This document shows, piece after piece, positions 23,028-35,493 of a stretch of 64,000 nt of DNA; the first letter of the stretch is position 1; every line of letters starts with the position of its first letter. The stretch covers positions 1,076,501 through 1,140,500 of the forward strand of contig CM065321.1 in NCBI GenBank assembly GCA_033032175.1, read 5' to 3'. This DNA is from Saturnia japonica (lineage: Eukaryota; Arthropoda; Insecta; Lepidoptera; Saturniidae). The notes below the pieces were generated by a model. That model was not told where the DNA came from. It saw only the letters and a list, made by a program, of their open reading frames with translations, and did not search any database. A program made the position numbers and the translations under genes.

Positions 23028-23940
23028 CGTAGACGACGGGCAGTAGGTGAGCGTGCTTAACCGCCTCTTTCCTCTGCTCTTTCTAGACCAAGGGGAGAAG
23101 GGTCGGGGGGCCCGTGTTCTCATTGCACTGGTTCAGCCGCCTGGGACACGGTTTGCGTTGTACCACGCTGTCTCTTTTCAGCGCCGGTGCCCGACTAGAG
23201 CCAGCCGCCGGAGAACGCGGTAGTATGCTACTGCAGGACCCGTGTCGTCCCACTATGGCGGCCAATGGTACACCGTAGAGTTTTAGTGAGTAGGAGTCCT
23301 TGTGTTCCCTCACTACTTTAAACTCACCTTCTATATGAGAAACAATTATTTTTTAACAATTATAGAGTATATGTAGCATTATTAAAAAAAAAATTATAAA
23401 TAAACAAAACCTTTGTCGTGAACTACATAACAGGCACATTCAAAACAGCACTCAATCTAAAAATTAACTAATTAATTAAGATAAATGAATGGATAAAGAC
23501 ACATAATCACACTCGACTCGTTCATTGTAAACGCGGTTGTAAAACACAGTAGTTACTCGCAAACCGATAATGGATGCTTCATTGCGTTCCATAGACTTAA
23601 CGTTGTACTGAATGTACATTTTTTTAAATCCCTAAATCTATCTAAAGATTGTATTTTGATTTTAATTGTGAATTTTGTGACTTAGTGTATATTTGGGTGT
23701 TAGTCTCTGTAACTACAGGTCAGATTAAATTATTTTTTTACATTTTGTAGCTTATTTATTAAGGAAGGATTTATCTGTAGGCTATAGAATTTCAAGCTAC
23801 GAATCTAAAGAGTGGCGTAATATCCATGGAGGTCAAGCGATCTGGGAGCAGAAGGCAAGAACTGGAAGTGAGAACAAGGTTAGCCTACATGGTAGCCTTC
23901 GTAGCAGGACACGAGTGAAACTGGGAGGCACAGCTATCTA

Positions 23941-24933
23941 TCTATATTAATAAATCTGTAGTAATGTTTGTACAAGAAATATTTTTCCAAATTTCCCATT
24001 AGACATACTATATAAATAGCACATTGATCACGAATATAACCTTAACATTTTTTTTGTCTGTCTGTGTGTATGTCCGGATTTAACTCAAAAACGGCTTAAC
24101 CGATTCTTGTAAAATTTTGTAGACGGGAAGTATAAGTAAGTAGATGAGTCCTTATTTGAAGGGCTATAATGATTTTAGAAGTAGCGACCTAAGTAGTCAA
24201 AACTTACATAGAAATATAGTTTCCTATTTAGAATTTGTTACTGGTATTAATAGGTTGCATTAACCACTTAATTTTTTTGATGTTACGTCTATTACATAAC
24301 ATACCATCACGCCTGTATTCACCGAAGGGTTAGGCAGAGGTGTACTAATGTAAACCCACAGTTCGCCGAGTATGTTTTTAGGTCCCATGTAATAGGGGGC
24401 GAGCCTATTGCCATTAATCGGGCACGAAACCAACTCCGAGCTGCTACTGAGAATTTCATAGGAAAAACCCATAAAACTTTGCTCAACCTGGGATTTGAAC
24501 CCAGGACCTCCGCTCATAGCAGTCACGCTTACGACCACTAGGCTAACGAGGTTATGTCTATTAGATAAGCAATATTAAGTTACTACAAGACAATTTATAA
24601 CAAAAAAGAAAACAAACTCCAATGATTTTGAGGAGTTTCCTGGTGTATCTTCGAAGATGAAGTTCCAATACCAATGAAATTAAAATAGGGCCACCCTTGA
24701 GGTATCCCCTATAGATTTAAAAAAGAATCATTCTAATCGGTTCATCAACAAAGAAGATATGGCTGAACATACATTTTAAAAAAAATACATTCGATTTGAA
24801 TAACCTCCAATTTTTTAAGTTGGTTAAAGGCTGATTTGATTCTGATACTTGCCTAAAATTCTTTTAATAAAATAAATAGACATCTCTATAAGTTTCGATA
24901 GTGATTGCTGCGTGCGCAGCGAAGCGAATCTAG
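23941..24933 (+). mobile_element. Helitron-like non-autonomous element, family H2, with nested SINE
   Basis: The 5' end is A|TCTATATTAATAAATC. The 3' end has a perfect hairpin GCTGCG-TG-CGCAGC (24907-24920), nine bases, then CTAG (24930-24933). TC start and hairpin plus CTAG end are Helitron features. The base after CTAG is G, not the expected T, and no coding sequence is seen, so the call is moderate. A SINE sits inside at 24297-24551. Confidence 0.5.
24297..24551 (-). repeat. tRNA-derived SINE, family S, copy 1
   Basis: The minus strand reads an A box (TTAGCCTAGTGG), a B box (GGTTCAAATCC), then the shared body cagtagcagctcggag, cgtgcccgattaatgg and aatacaggcgtgatgg. Three other copies are at 35165-35386, 36141-36392 and 50360-50579. 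This resembles the tRNA-headed SINEs of butterflies (Metulj type), a naming I cannot verify here. Confidence 0.8.
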
Positions 24934-26014
24934 GGGTTATGGTTACGAGGGTGGCCTTGCGAGGCCGGAAGGGTGACGCCAACGTCTTAACCCTTGATTG
25001 TCATGACCTATCCTATTCTTAATACAAGAAATAACAAAATCTATCACAAATGTTAACAAATGAAACATTATTAGAAGAAGCTTTCTGGATGATTTAATAT
25101 AACAAAAAAGTGTTTATTGTATTTAAATAGTAGTTTCAAAAGTTGTTAGTCATGCTGGATGTAAGTACTTCATGTAAGAGAGGTAGGGCTTAGAGAAATA
25201 TCTTTGAAGATTTCTCTCTATTTGGAGCAACTCGACTGGTGGAATACCACCACTAAGGTCGCAGTCAAATACTTTTGTATTACGTTCCTGTGGTGGTAGT
25301 GTTTCCAGTACAGAGGGAGGTGGGTTCACGATCGGCAACGAGCTAGTGCTATCTATGGTATTAAAAGCATCCACAGGCTATGGTAGCCGCTTACCATATG
25401 ACAAGCCGTATGCTTGCTTGCTGCTTCAAATACACCTATGCTAACTTGAGGTTAAGAAGTACACGAATTCTCAAAAAAAAATTATAAAGAAACTTCTCTG
25501 TGCTCAACCTCTGTTTGAAACTCCTTCCCCCTTCCACAATGAGCTTTGGAAATCTTACTTACAGCAGGAACACAATACAAGGTTAATTGGGTGCGATCTT
25601 CTTTATGGTGGAGGTATTACAGTCGTCGAACTGCCGCAAGTAGAGAGAAATCTTAGAAGACATTTCTTTGAACCCTCTATAGCTGAGATTGAATTAGCCA
25701 TAATATAGCAAAAGTAGCAGACGTTACGGTACCGGAACTTAGTAGAAAAATTTGTGCGTGACTCCTGATCTTTTCTAGGGCTATCTACAAAGATGCACCA
25801 CACTGGCATAGTTTTAAGCCTGGACCTTGAAGGTTATGACCGATAGATAGGAAGCGTATCCTGGGGAGTATGTTACAACTATATACGCTTACATACGTTA
25901 GTTACTTACGTAAGTTATGCTCGGTAACAACTCCAGCTATTAATTCCTTGGTGTGTTATTCTTTCGTAACTCAAATGAAGCATAAAAATAGTAACATGAA
26001 AGAGTTAAAATTAC

Positions 26015-26196
26015 CTCTAAATTGCAGAAGAAATGTCCAATTTGTGGGTATACATTGGCGCTCGCCTTCCTGCGCAGGACGGATGCCATGCCTGATGCTG
26101 AGCAGTTGTTGAGCCGAGTGAAGAGCACGGCGTCCAAGCGATCCAAGTGCCGGGCGAAATCCCACCAGCATGATTTACGTGAAAAGCCACCGTCCA
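26015..26196 (-). CDS. futsch: futsch/MAP1 N-terminal exon 5 of window
   Basis: This 182-nt exon reads VDGGFSRKSCWWDFARHLDR, LDAVLFTRLNN, GMASVLRRK, then VYPQIGHFFCNLE. It is the MAP1 block DGGF.RK..WDFARHLDRLDAV, the degenerate metallo-beta-lactamase-like core. The acceptor is cacctacag at 26197 and the donor is gtaatt at 26014. It starts with two bases completing Val and ends in phase 0 on GAG. That joins to GAACGAAGG at 15031 to give NLE-ERRALVSPDGDKD, as in other family members. The following intron is 10,983 bp and carries the retrotransposon nest. Confidence 0.94.
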
Positions 26197-28782
26197 CTGT
26201 AGGTGAATATAAAAATTAATTTTCATCGAGATTCGATTCGAATTCGATGACTATCATTTAGGAATCCTATTTCAATAAGGGTTATGGATGATCAAGAAAT
26301 AAAAATTTCCATATTTGGATTTATTTTTTTTTGATCAAATTGATATTTGTAATAAATTCAATCGTACGATGAATATTGTATTTACCTTGTAATATAAAGC
26401 GCGTTATTTACGATTAATATAGTAACGACAATTTAGTTCAGCTTTAAATTGGCTTAAGAAAAATCTAAATTAATATGTAAATCGTAAACGTGATATCATT
26501 TTAAAATATTATCTAAACATTGGACAAATTCTAAAAGAGAATTCACACAAATACACAGTGTAAAACTATTCAATCGATTCTATTAAAATTTATACAAATA
26601 TTGAAATAACGTTAGAATTCACTTTTTTTTTACCCTCTTAAATGCCTTAATATTATATGTGCCCAATGGCTCCTGCATAGCGTAAGACACATCCCTGTAC
26701 AAGAGATTATAGTAAACAAATTCCAGGGCGACTGAAGGCAATTTCTATATGTGATGAAGCTATTTCCATGAAATCCCTTTAAAAACGGCAAGCAATGTAA
26801 ATATTCGCTCGTAAAATTCAAAGGCACATAGATAAAATTGCCAGAACAAACAATCTCGCTTGTGAGCACATACAGCGGCACTTGATTGGAAAATAAATTG
26901 GAGAGGGAATATCGTGGCTCGCATTCCATGTTTGAAAACCTAATAATATCATCGTAAAGGATTCGTAAAATTGTCATGGTCACCTTGAAATATAATAAAA
27001 AAACTAATTCCCAGTAAATGAGTTTTCAAACTGTCTTGTGACGTATAAATTTATTTCACTTTCTAAATTCATTAAGATTTTCTATTTCTAACATATTTTG
27101 TAAAGTATGGCTTGACTTATACCAAGAAGTTGGAAATAATGTGGAATACTTTTATTTCGTACAACAAACATTAGCTTCTACTTAATTTTTTTTTAATAAT
27201 AGGACACAAATTCACACACGGCCATTTAATTCCAAATTAAGCAAAGCTTGTCATATGGTAACTAAACAGCTGATATACATATATATCAGGCTACGAGGCC
27301 ACGAGGCCTGTCACTTAATTACAGAACGGTCAATATAATACAGAAGATAATGATTTCAATATATTTCTTCAGGGATTTCAAGTTATGAACCTCTTCAAGT
27401 ATGTAAAATTATTTCCTTGGAATTTTAATAAAGAATATTATTATAATAACGACAATACATTTTAAATCTACCTAAATAAAGTATATTCTTGCGTACACAA
27501 CGTAAACTAAGACAATCCATTTACAATCTAATATAAAAGTAGTGTACGTTGGGAAAACAGGCACGAAAATGTTGGCATCGAACCAAATAAAATGCTGTAA
27601 GTCTAGAAAATTCTCCAAGAATTTCATCCAAATCTACCCGAAGGCGTTCTAGACACTGGATTATTGGTAAAACGGGTCGACCTATTCGCAACAGAAAGTA
27701 GCCCGGCAAGTTTTAGATGCAGAATTATATTTTATCACTGATTGTTTTTACCTTCGCCGACAGGATTTTTATAGTTTTATTTTTTGAGAATTTTTCCTCA
27801 CAGCCGTGATATAGTCAGACGATCATGTTGGGATCGTTACTGTGAATTTTATGAGGCAAAAGGCGTATGTTATAAACGTTACGGTCGATCTTACTGTGAG
27901 ATGAACTGAAATGTATTTGGAAAAAGTTTTCCAGTGTTTGCAATGGATAGGGAAAGATAGAATATCCATTCATTCGTAGAGAAGCACTGCAGTGAATAAA
28001 ATCAAACGTAATATCATGTCGACTTCTATTACCTAATCATTATATCATTAACGAATCTTATTTGCTTCGTCCTTCCACTATTGAAGTATGAGTAATAACA
28101 CAAAATGTGATAACATCTGGAAAACTATTCTACACAGGGTTTATGTCTTTCGTATTTGTGCTAGTAAACGTCCGATCAAAATCATACATGATGATAGTGA
28201 TGAAATGATAGGTGTTAAAACGCTAAGTCCAGAGCAATTGAAGCAACTGCTAAATGTAGCTTACAAAACACACTGAAAGATTCTTAATGTGATAGTTATG
28301 GCTAACTATGAGATCATTATAAAGCATTTATTATCATAATTGTATGACTAATTGAATGTTTAGGGACTTGTAATTTAAACAACATATTATCACCGTTGTG
28401 TTCTAGCATTTTCATCATCAAAAAGTTGATGATCGTTAGCTCTTCTAAATCATACATCATTTTGGCATCACCAAAACAGGTTTCCGCTAAGATGCTGTCA
28501 CAAACAGCTACATTTTGCCAGTGCAATTTGAAACTATTCATCGAATCTTGGCACACTTTTTGTATTATAACTTTCCAAATTCTTATTTTTGCTGTACTAT
28601 GAATGTTTCCCTATTCTTTTCCCTCCCTCCTACAATATCGGGTCCTTCAAACGAGACGTGAAGAGGTATTTCTGTAACCCGGCAAGAAATAGCATTTTGA
28701 AGAATAAAATTTACATCTTTTGGAGCAAGAGAATTGTATAAGTCATTAAATATTGTAGAAATTTGAATCACTTATCACCCAC
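26197..28782 (-). other. Intron of futsch, 2.6 kb
   Basis: GT-AG intron, AT-rich. It has a short repeat at 27225-27315 (gtaactaaacagctgatata, cgaggcc doublet) that recurs at 34855-35035, and unexplained open stretches at 28088-28770 described under findings. I see no gene on the plus strand. Confidence 0.8.
27225..27315 (+). repeat. Interspersed repeat, copy 1 of 2
   Basis: Shares taa(c/t)taaacagctgatata and ccacgaggcctgt with 34855-35035, where the unit is longer and contains gagatcgaaccagcag, a B-box-like stretch. Probably a SINE relic. Confidence 0.5.
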
Positions 28783-28941
28783 CGAGCATGTTGAATCCAT
28801 TGATGCCAAAAAGCGCTGCATCGCCTTGTCCTCCTGGGAATACGTAGAGCGTTGGGTGGCTGAACCTTATGTTGCCAACCACATCGCTCGACACCAAGAG
28901 CTGTTCCAGGCTAGCCGGAACTATGTACGGTTCAAGGTATG
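28783..28941 (-). CDS. futsch: futsch/MAP1 N-terminal exon 4 of window
   Basis: This 159-nt exon encodes LEQLLVSSDVVGNIRFSH, then PTLYVFPGGQGDAALFGING and FNML plus one base. GNIRF..PTLYVFPGGQGD is a signature of MAP1/Futsch, in a region related in fold to metallo-beta-lactamases. The acceptor is gttacag at 28942 and the donor is gtgggt at 28782. The codon split CTC-G|TG-GAC with the next exon restores NMLVDGGF. The exon has the same phase on both sides (1-1), so skipping it would remove 53 residues without changing frame. The plus strand is also open here, but only as a shadow. Confidence 0.93.
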
Positions 28942-31900
28942 CTGTAACAAAAACGATAAAGGTTAATTTGAATAAAGCTGAATTATAACTTTGATGAGAT
29001 TGAATGGTAAAGTCCTTAAGACAAATGGAATTTTTATCCGATATCCGCTAATACTTGACTCAGTTAGCACAAACTAATTATCTCTAATTCATGTTCTAAT
29101 ATAAATTTTATTAATATTAGTTTTGGTTGATAAAGGCGGGCACTTACAATTTAACATTTATTACATCCGAGACAATGCAATCAAAATTTCTTGTAACCAA
29201 ATTAATAAAAGCAACCCTGCCTAATATTCCTAGGACCCTCATAACATATGACCTAGATTCTGAGTCTACTAGCTCCAACCCGGGTGACCTAATCAACGCC
29301 CTGCAAGCAATATTTCTGCTCCATAACCCTAAACTTGGCACGCAATTTCTCACTTTATTAACAAAACGTTTGAGAACAAAATTGATTTCGATATAGTAGG
29401 TATATTCTGAAACCAAATGTCGTTAGTCCAGACAAGCGTATCTCAGTAAAGTTTTAGATAAATTATGTTTTAACTACTGTCTTCCACCCGAATGCTTCAA
29501 ACGGGGTTTCAAATATTAGATGAGTCATCTAAAAAGTTACAAAACCAAGCACCTACATATACGCAATTCATTTCTAATTTGAATTTTATAACAACCAGTA
29601 ACTCCGAAAATAAGACATAATTCGAAAAGCTTTAGATTTTTTAATATTTAATGAAAGTATTATGGTAGGTGACGTTATAAGAACGAAGTCCTGTGAAGAA
29701 GTCATAATTAAATTTGGTAAATCAATTTCTTTGAGTGTTTAAATATGTTCGGTTAATAATACGTAACTACACCAAAGGAAAAAAAAAATATCTTTCAAAT
29801 TAAGTTAATGCCACCACAAACAAAATAATTCCTTTCAGCAAAATGTACAGAGAAAATGGAGTTGCTTATTATAATAATACGCTACAACGACTACGCTGTT
29901 GTAACTCACTCGAGATTTATTTTCTCGTCTTCGAGACACTCCACTGCAATTGTGCGCTTCTCGAACACGCTATTATATTAAAAGCCTTCGATTTAAAGTC
30001 AATTGTTGACGGGTAAAGTATTATATGACTGAAATATATCAAAATATTTTCCTTTCTTTAATATACACCGAGAGTTGAATTTAACCTATTTGTAAGAAAT
30101 ATATGGTAATAATTAAAATATTTTAGTCAATAGGTATGTATGTTGTTTTAAACGTATTTATTGCATACGCAAAATGTTAGCAAAAATATTTCATATTATT
30201 TTGCTATAGAAAACAATCAGGCGCCGTATAATTTTTGATTAAAAAGTAACCGTAGTACTGATTCTGACTTGTTTGTATAGTCTGTTGTTTGTTTGACAAG
30301 TTTTAAAAAGTAAGGCTATTCGCGAGAGCGAGCGATATGTAACTTTAAAAAGTAATTACTAGTTGTTGAAACTAGTTCTGGCAACAAAACCCCTAGTGTT
30401 TTATAGTATAAACCTAACTACCTACTAGAAACTAATACCAAGTTATTATGATAATATAAAAATTGTTTTTCTATTGGTAATTATTTCATAATTCCAGTAA
30501 GCCGTACAATATTATCAACACGGTTTTTTATCTCATTCACCCTAAATAATATTCTAATTTAGTAACAACCTTCTAATGTTTTAATTTGTTTGGTTTATGT
30601 AAATAAAACATTGTCATATAATGTGCTAATGAAACTGCAGTGGTCGAATGCAGTAAAATATACTTGTAATTAACTAAATCACAGATTAACAATAAAGGAT
30701 AATTTCCTGAGGAAATAAACGTTCACCCTTCGTTCACCTTTTAAATCCTTAATATGTTGTTATATTTGTACGTACTTCATCCAACAAACAAGTTCTACTG
30801 CATTGGCAGTTTATTTAGATAAAAAAAGAACAAAAAAATTATAAAAATTTTTAACACTAGCAGTCAAACTTTTGTCACGATTTATCTAAAAAGTTGTGCT
30901 GTCACTAACATGGTGTGATTTGATACAAAAGCTCGGTGTGCGGCTGTGTCGGAGACACGGCCGTATATTTTATGTGAATACGTGTCCGCTCGGACACTTT
31001 TTACGTTCCCGGCATGCACCGTTTCACTCTATCGTGTGATTTTTATGAGTATCACTTGGTTTCTGGTGAAAAGCCCGTTCCAACCGTTGGATTTTTGAGG
31101 AGTATAGGCCGAAATTGTATTAGGTTTTCTTATTTTGTAACTTTAGCACCATACATTTTTACAATAACTATTCTACATTAAAGTTGTGTATATATAATCA
31201 ACAAATCTTGATGCTTGATTAATAAAGCTGTCGATTGAAACTAAAACGAGTATCGTAACGTCTCAGAGTCATAATTTTATACCAAATTGAAATTATATGA
31301 CGCTGCGAAATGACCTCAAAATGGCGGCGTGTCCCCTCCCCCGCACGCGATGCGTCATAATACTCATTATATGTAAAAAATTCTTTGATCCCCTAACTAT
31401 CGTGTGGTGTAAGTAAATTTTGATACGTAGCTGCAATGTCAAACTCTATCCCCTGATTTTGTTATCATTACATTTTTAAATTGGAAACAAAGGCGCGTGT
31501 TCGCTTCAGAAGATAAAACCAAAGATTTAGTATTTGGCTCTTTATTAATATTCATAAATTTGTTATTATTTATAGTTTGAATTGTTTTTTATTTTTTATT
31601 TCAGTAATTTGACTGAACTATTTGGACTGTTATTTGTGATTAGCAATTACAATACGAACTGTTTATTTCCCTTGTAATAAATAAATAAGTAAACATTTAT
31701 GAAAAAAAAGATGGAAATTCATGAATAAAAAATATTTCCTTTTCAAATAAATTTGTTTATTTTAAACATCTCGGTTACTTTGATTGTCTACAATACTTTT
31801 TGAAACATATGTTAATGGGAATAATATAAATTTTGCTGTAGCATCTTCCCTCATTACATTCCCAGTTGTATAAATCGTTCACAATCAATTGATTTGTCTC

Positions 31901-33539
31901 AAGTAAAATTCACTTTTAAAATTATTCATTCATTTATAATTGTTTTTATATTTCCAGGTAATTAATTCTTTTGTTTTGTGTAAAGTTTTACACTCGCATG
32001 TAAATGAAGGCGCCTCGATTCTAAGAAGACTTTATTAGCCCGGACAATCCGAGTCGAGGGTAAAGTTTGAAACTCCTGAAATTACCGAACGTTCGTGACC
32101 TAGTTCAATTCAGAAACTGTAGCGTTTTTTATGCCACCTTCATTATTCACGACAATTTAAGCGTACCTTTATTCGACATTGTTTTTTGGTAAAATTGATG
32201 TGGACGTAAGTAATATTGTTACATCAGGTAGCGATTAGGTAGATGATTATTACAGTTGCCAGCTTTTGCTGGTATACGATCCCATATTACAGCAATTCCA
32301 AAACTTTTAAAGCAACAGTACACTGAATAAAATTCTTTTATGGCATGGAACCCTCAATAAAATTTAAAAATGGAAAAAATGCAATATGAAACCAGTTTTT
32401 TTAAAAGTGTACGAATTCTTGTGAATTACTACTCTAGTGCTTTCGACAAATGCTCTCTTTTCGTTGAATTTGATAGAAAATCAGATTTAAGGCAAATGTC
32501 GTGAACACTATGACTATCGTTACATGTTTATCATTCAGCAACTTCCTCAACTTTGTATTATTTTATTATGGTGACAAAGCGTCCAATTAGATCGTTCATA
32601 ACATTAATAATTAATATCATAACAAAATTATACTTATATATTTGTTAAAAGTTCTACTGCATATATCCTTTACACTGATTGATTAAGTAAAAACCATGAA
32701 ATTTGTAAAGTTTTTCTTTTTCCTCCGCTGACTTATACCGCGCCAAAACTCTCTGAATTCAGCGTACGACGACGTCGCGATGTACGCCTAACTTTTACGT
32801 TATGAACAATTTTGCTAAACTTTTCTTAATAGCAATTAGTCGGTGTGCTGTGCGGTAGGTACTATTGAATGTGTACAGTGTACCGGACAGTTTCTGTGGC
32901 CATTAATTATGTGTTGTTTATTAAGTTTTTATTAACTTGCGTGGTAGTCTGGTCCTTGGTGATGTGTCAGTTTGCTTTCTATTCATATAAAAAAGTTACA
33001 CTTTGATTTGAAATATCATGTACAGTTTTTAATTGTGTATAAAGTGTAATTATACAGTAAATTGTAATAGCTTTCTTAAAAGGAAAAATTATTTATTGGA
33101 TATGAATAAAAACAATAAAAGGATATTTAAGGATATAAGGATAGTTTGAATTATTGTTGAATTATACATTTATGTGGAATTTGAAATTATACTTGGATAA
33201 GATATTCTGTAAGCCAATGGCTTGAAAGCTTTTAAACGATCGGCATGAATATAAAATGGTCATCGCATCTTTTAGATTTAGTAACATAAATAATTTTTTT
33301 AGGCAACAGTGTTAGGGCTTCTACAGTAAACTTACTAAGCACATTACTGATTTTACATGTAAAAGTTCAAGGATCATGTAAAGTAAGTTTTATTGTTGAA
33401 AGGTAATTGTTATATGGTTGATAATTACGTGAATATCTAACAGTGATGTCTGACAAGGACTTCGTTCCTGTACATTCACTAAAATTACAAAGAACGACTG
33501 TAATCAATACTTGTATAACTAAAAATAAAAATCACTAAA

Positions 33540-33690
33540 TCAAACCGATCGAGTTTTTTGTCGGCTCCACTTGGATAAATGCCTGGATAGGATTATTTCC
33601 AAACGGGTGGTAGTGTATTGACGTTCTTAAATGCCTTTTAAGGGCCTAAAGTGAATAAAGAATTTTTGATTTTGATTTTCGTCTCTAATT
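33540..33690 (+). repeat. Interspersed repeat with TGATTTT tail, copy 1
   Basis: cgatcgagtttt, ggcatttatccaagtgg-type body and gaataaagaatttttgattttgattttc tail in plus orientation. A similar unit lies at 47605-47735 (+), and a relic at about 57165-57250 (-). The short tandem TTTTGAT tail is typical of LINE or SINE 3' ends. Confidence 0.55.
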
Positions 33691-34854
33691 TTAATTTTGC
33701 CACTGTGATATAAAAAAAAATTCGTTTAGAAGTAAATCAAGTAAAGTATTAGATAAAGGGATGTACCTACTGTGTGATATGTGGGTGTTATACATTGTGG
33801 AGTCTGGTTTGTGATCGGCGGTAATGCAACTAGCGAGAGAATACGCTGTCCAAAATTTCGAAAATACTTTAAAGAAAATATTGGTTCTTGTATATAATTT
33901 AAATTTTTATTAATAAAACCTTTTAGTAAATTTCGAGAACGAGCTTCAGAATGTTCAAGTTTAACAACGAAACGTTACAATGATAACAGATTTAATATTA
34001 GTAGATTATACCACAAGTGAAAAAAGGGAATTTAATTCGAGTGATGCAAGGAGCAATTTTTTTCATTACGCATGAACTCTACTTTTTACCATTGACTGCG
34101 AGAAAATTAGTGAATTTAGAAGACTTTTCGAAATTCGGTGTTATATTCTTGTTTGGTTTACGAAATGGCGCGATATTTTTTCTTAATTTAAATTAAACAG
34201 CTCAGTGATATTTCATCATATCCATTCAGCCAGCACGTACGTAGGTTTTTTTTTTGTACACATGACACGTAATTCGTGCTTATTCCAAATTCAAAATTAT
34301 ACACTTAGTGATTAAAAGAAAGTTTTACTCACTGTTATCGATATATCAAATGACCTTCCTCGAATGGCAATGGTAAAAAAATATTTCTGAATGATTTTAC
34401 CACTTCGAGACTATTTCTACAATTTGATGTCACCCTACAAAAGTTAACTCACTACAAGAGGAGGTCGTTAGCGAAATGTTCTGTGTTACATTGTCGAGAG
34501 CTCTGCCCGCGTTCTGTGAAATCAGAGCTTCTTCTCAAACGGCTACATTTAATATAATAGCTTCTGCTTTTACGTTAATTAAATTGAAGTAAATTGAGAT
34601 TATAAAAAACTTTACGAGGAAACCACAACGATGAGAAAATATATTCTAGTAGTTCCACGACAGTAAAAACCAAAACAGCGTCGACTATCAAAAGATCAAT
34701 AATCCATCGACAGTCGCTACTGTCATACAAGCCTGCATAAATAGGAACTGGATACACAATGGCTGGTCCTGATACGCACAAGCGAAACACTATCATAGAG
34801 TTTTCACCATATGCATGGTGGTAATTATGGCGACTCAATTTCAAACTTGACCAT

Positions 34855-35035
34855 TTAATTCCTAAACAAAGCTCGTATTATGGTAATTAAACAGCTGATA
34901 TATATAGATATTTAACACCCAGACATACAACTGATTATTGTATGCATGACACAAAAGTCACTCATATACGGAGATCGAACCAGCAGTAGTAAGGTTTACT
35001 ATCACAGCGCCACGAGGCCTGTTAACTACTTCGCT
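34855..35035 (+). repeat. Interspersed repeat, copy 2 of 2
   Basis: Longer partner of the 27225-27315 repeat. It has taattaaacagctgatata, gatcgaaccagcagtag and gcgccacgaggcctgtt. The anticodon-arm-like and B-box-like parts suggest a tRNA-derived SINE. Confidence 0.5.
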
Positions 35036-35164
35036 ATTGCCATTTCCTCATTCGTTAATCAGTACGATCGGCTTGAATGACCTCAGTAGTCCTTGAACAG
35101 TGCATCAATGTAGTGGGAATAAATACAGAACGGTACATTTGTTGGCATTTGAAATTGCCTCATT

Positions 35165-35386
35165 ACCTCATTTGCCTAGTGGTCCTAAGCGCGACTGCTA
35201 TGCTCGAGGTCCTGGGTTCGATTCCCAGTAGCAGCTCGGAGTTTGGTTTCGTGCCCGATTAATGGCAATAGGCTCGCCCCCCATTTACATGTGACCTAAA
35301 AACATACTCGGCGAACTGTGCGTGTACATTAGTACACCTCTGCCTCTAACCCTTTGGAGAATACAGGCGTGTTGGTATGTTAGTGT
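35165..35386 (+). repeat. tRNA-derived SINE, family S, copy 2
   Basis: A box tttgcctagtgg, B box gggttcgattccca, then directly gtagcagctcggag. About 50 nt present in copies 1 and 3 between these parts are missing, so this is an internal deletion form. Confidence 0.82.
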
Positions 35387-35493
35387 GAAATTGCCAATAA
35401 ATGTTGAAGTGACGTAGACATTAAGCCTGGAATTCCCTCGGGCCGAAGCTTCTGCCAAATAGTTTTTCAATCCTTATGAATTTTAGTACTTAC

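Larger units (their letters stand above)
16504..23310 (+). mobile_element. R1-type gag-only element (element B), split by a minus-strand LINE
   Basis: The element occupies 16504-16543 and 21071-23310. Its 5' end directly follows the second target duplication of element A. It carries a broken gag (21093-23027) followed at once by the family 3' UTR (ccaaggggaga.gggtcgggggg, gtagtatgctac, tacaccgtagagttttagtg), with no ORF2 in between. So it is a deletion derivative lacking endonuclease and reverse transcriptase. The 3' tail stops after agtgagtaggagtcc without poly(A), so the end is lost. No third copy of the target duplication is seen. Confidence 0.7.
15032..26014 (-). other. Intron of futsch with retrotransposon nest
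   Basis: This 10,983-bp GT-AG intron holds a Helitron-like fragment (about 15680-15945), the GC-rich R1-clade nest (15961-23310), a Helitron-like element with a nested SINE (23941-24933), and AT-rich sequence with no recognisable gene from 23310 to 23940 and from 24935 to 26014. The nest stands out by its high GC against the AT-rich surroundings. Confidence 0.85.
28942..35493 (-). other. Intron of futsch, 6.5 kb
   Basis: GT-AG intron with AT-rich unique-looking DNA for most of its length. It contains two neighbouring palindromes (30941-30997), a LINE/SINE 3'-tail repeat (33540-33690), a repeat at 34855-35035 and a SINE at 35165-35386. I recognise no coding sequence, and the open frames seen are short and lack family motifs. 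Confidence 0.75.

Noticed and set aside
28763..28966. Plus-strand frame IDAKKRCIALSSWEYVERWV
   Set aside because: The minus strand in the same place encodes the highly conserved MAP1 stretch with proper splice sites.
29127..29416. Overlapping 90-codon frames on both strands
   Set aside because: No recognisable motif, splice context or similarity that I can support.
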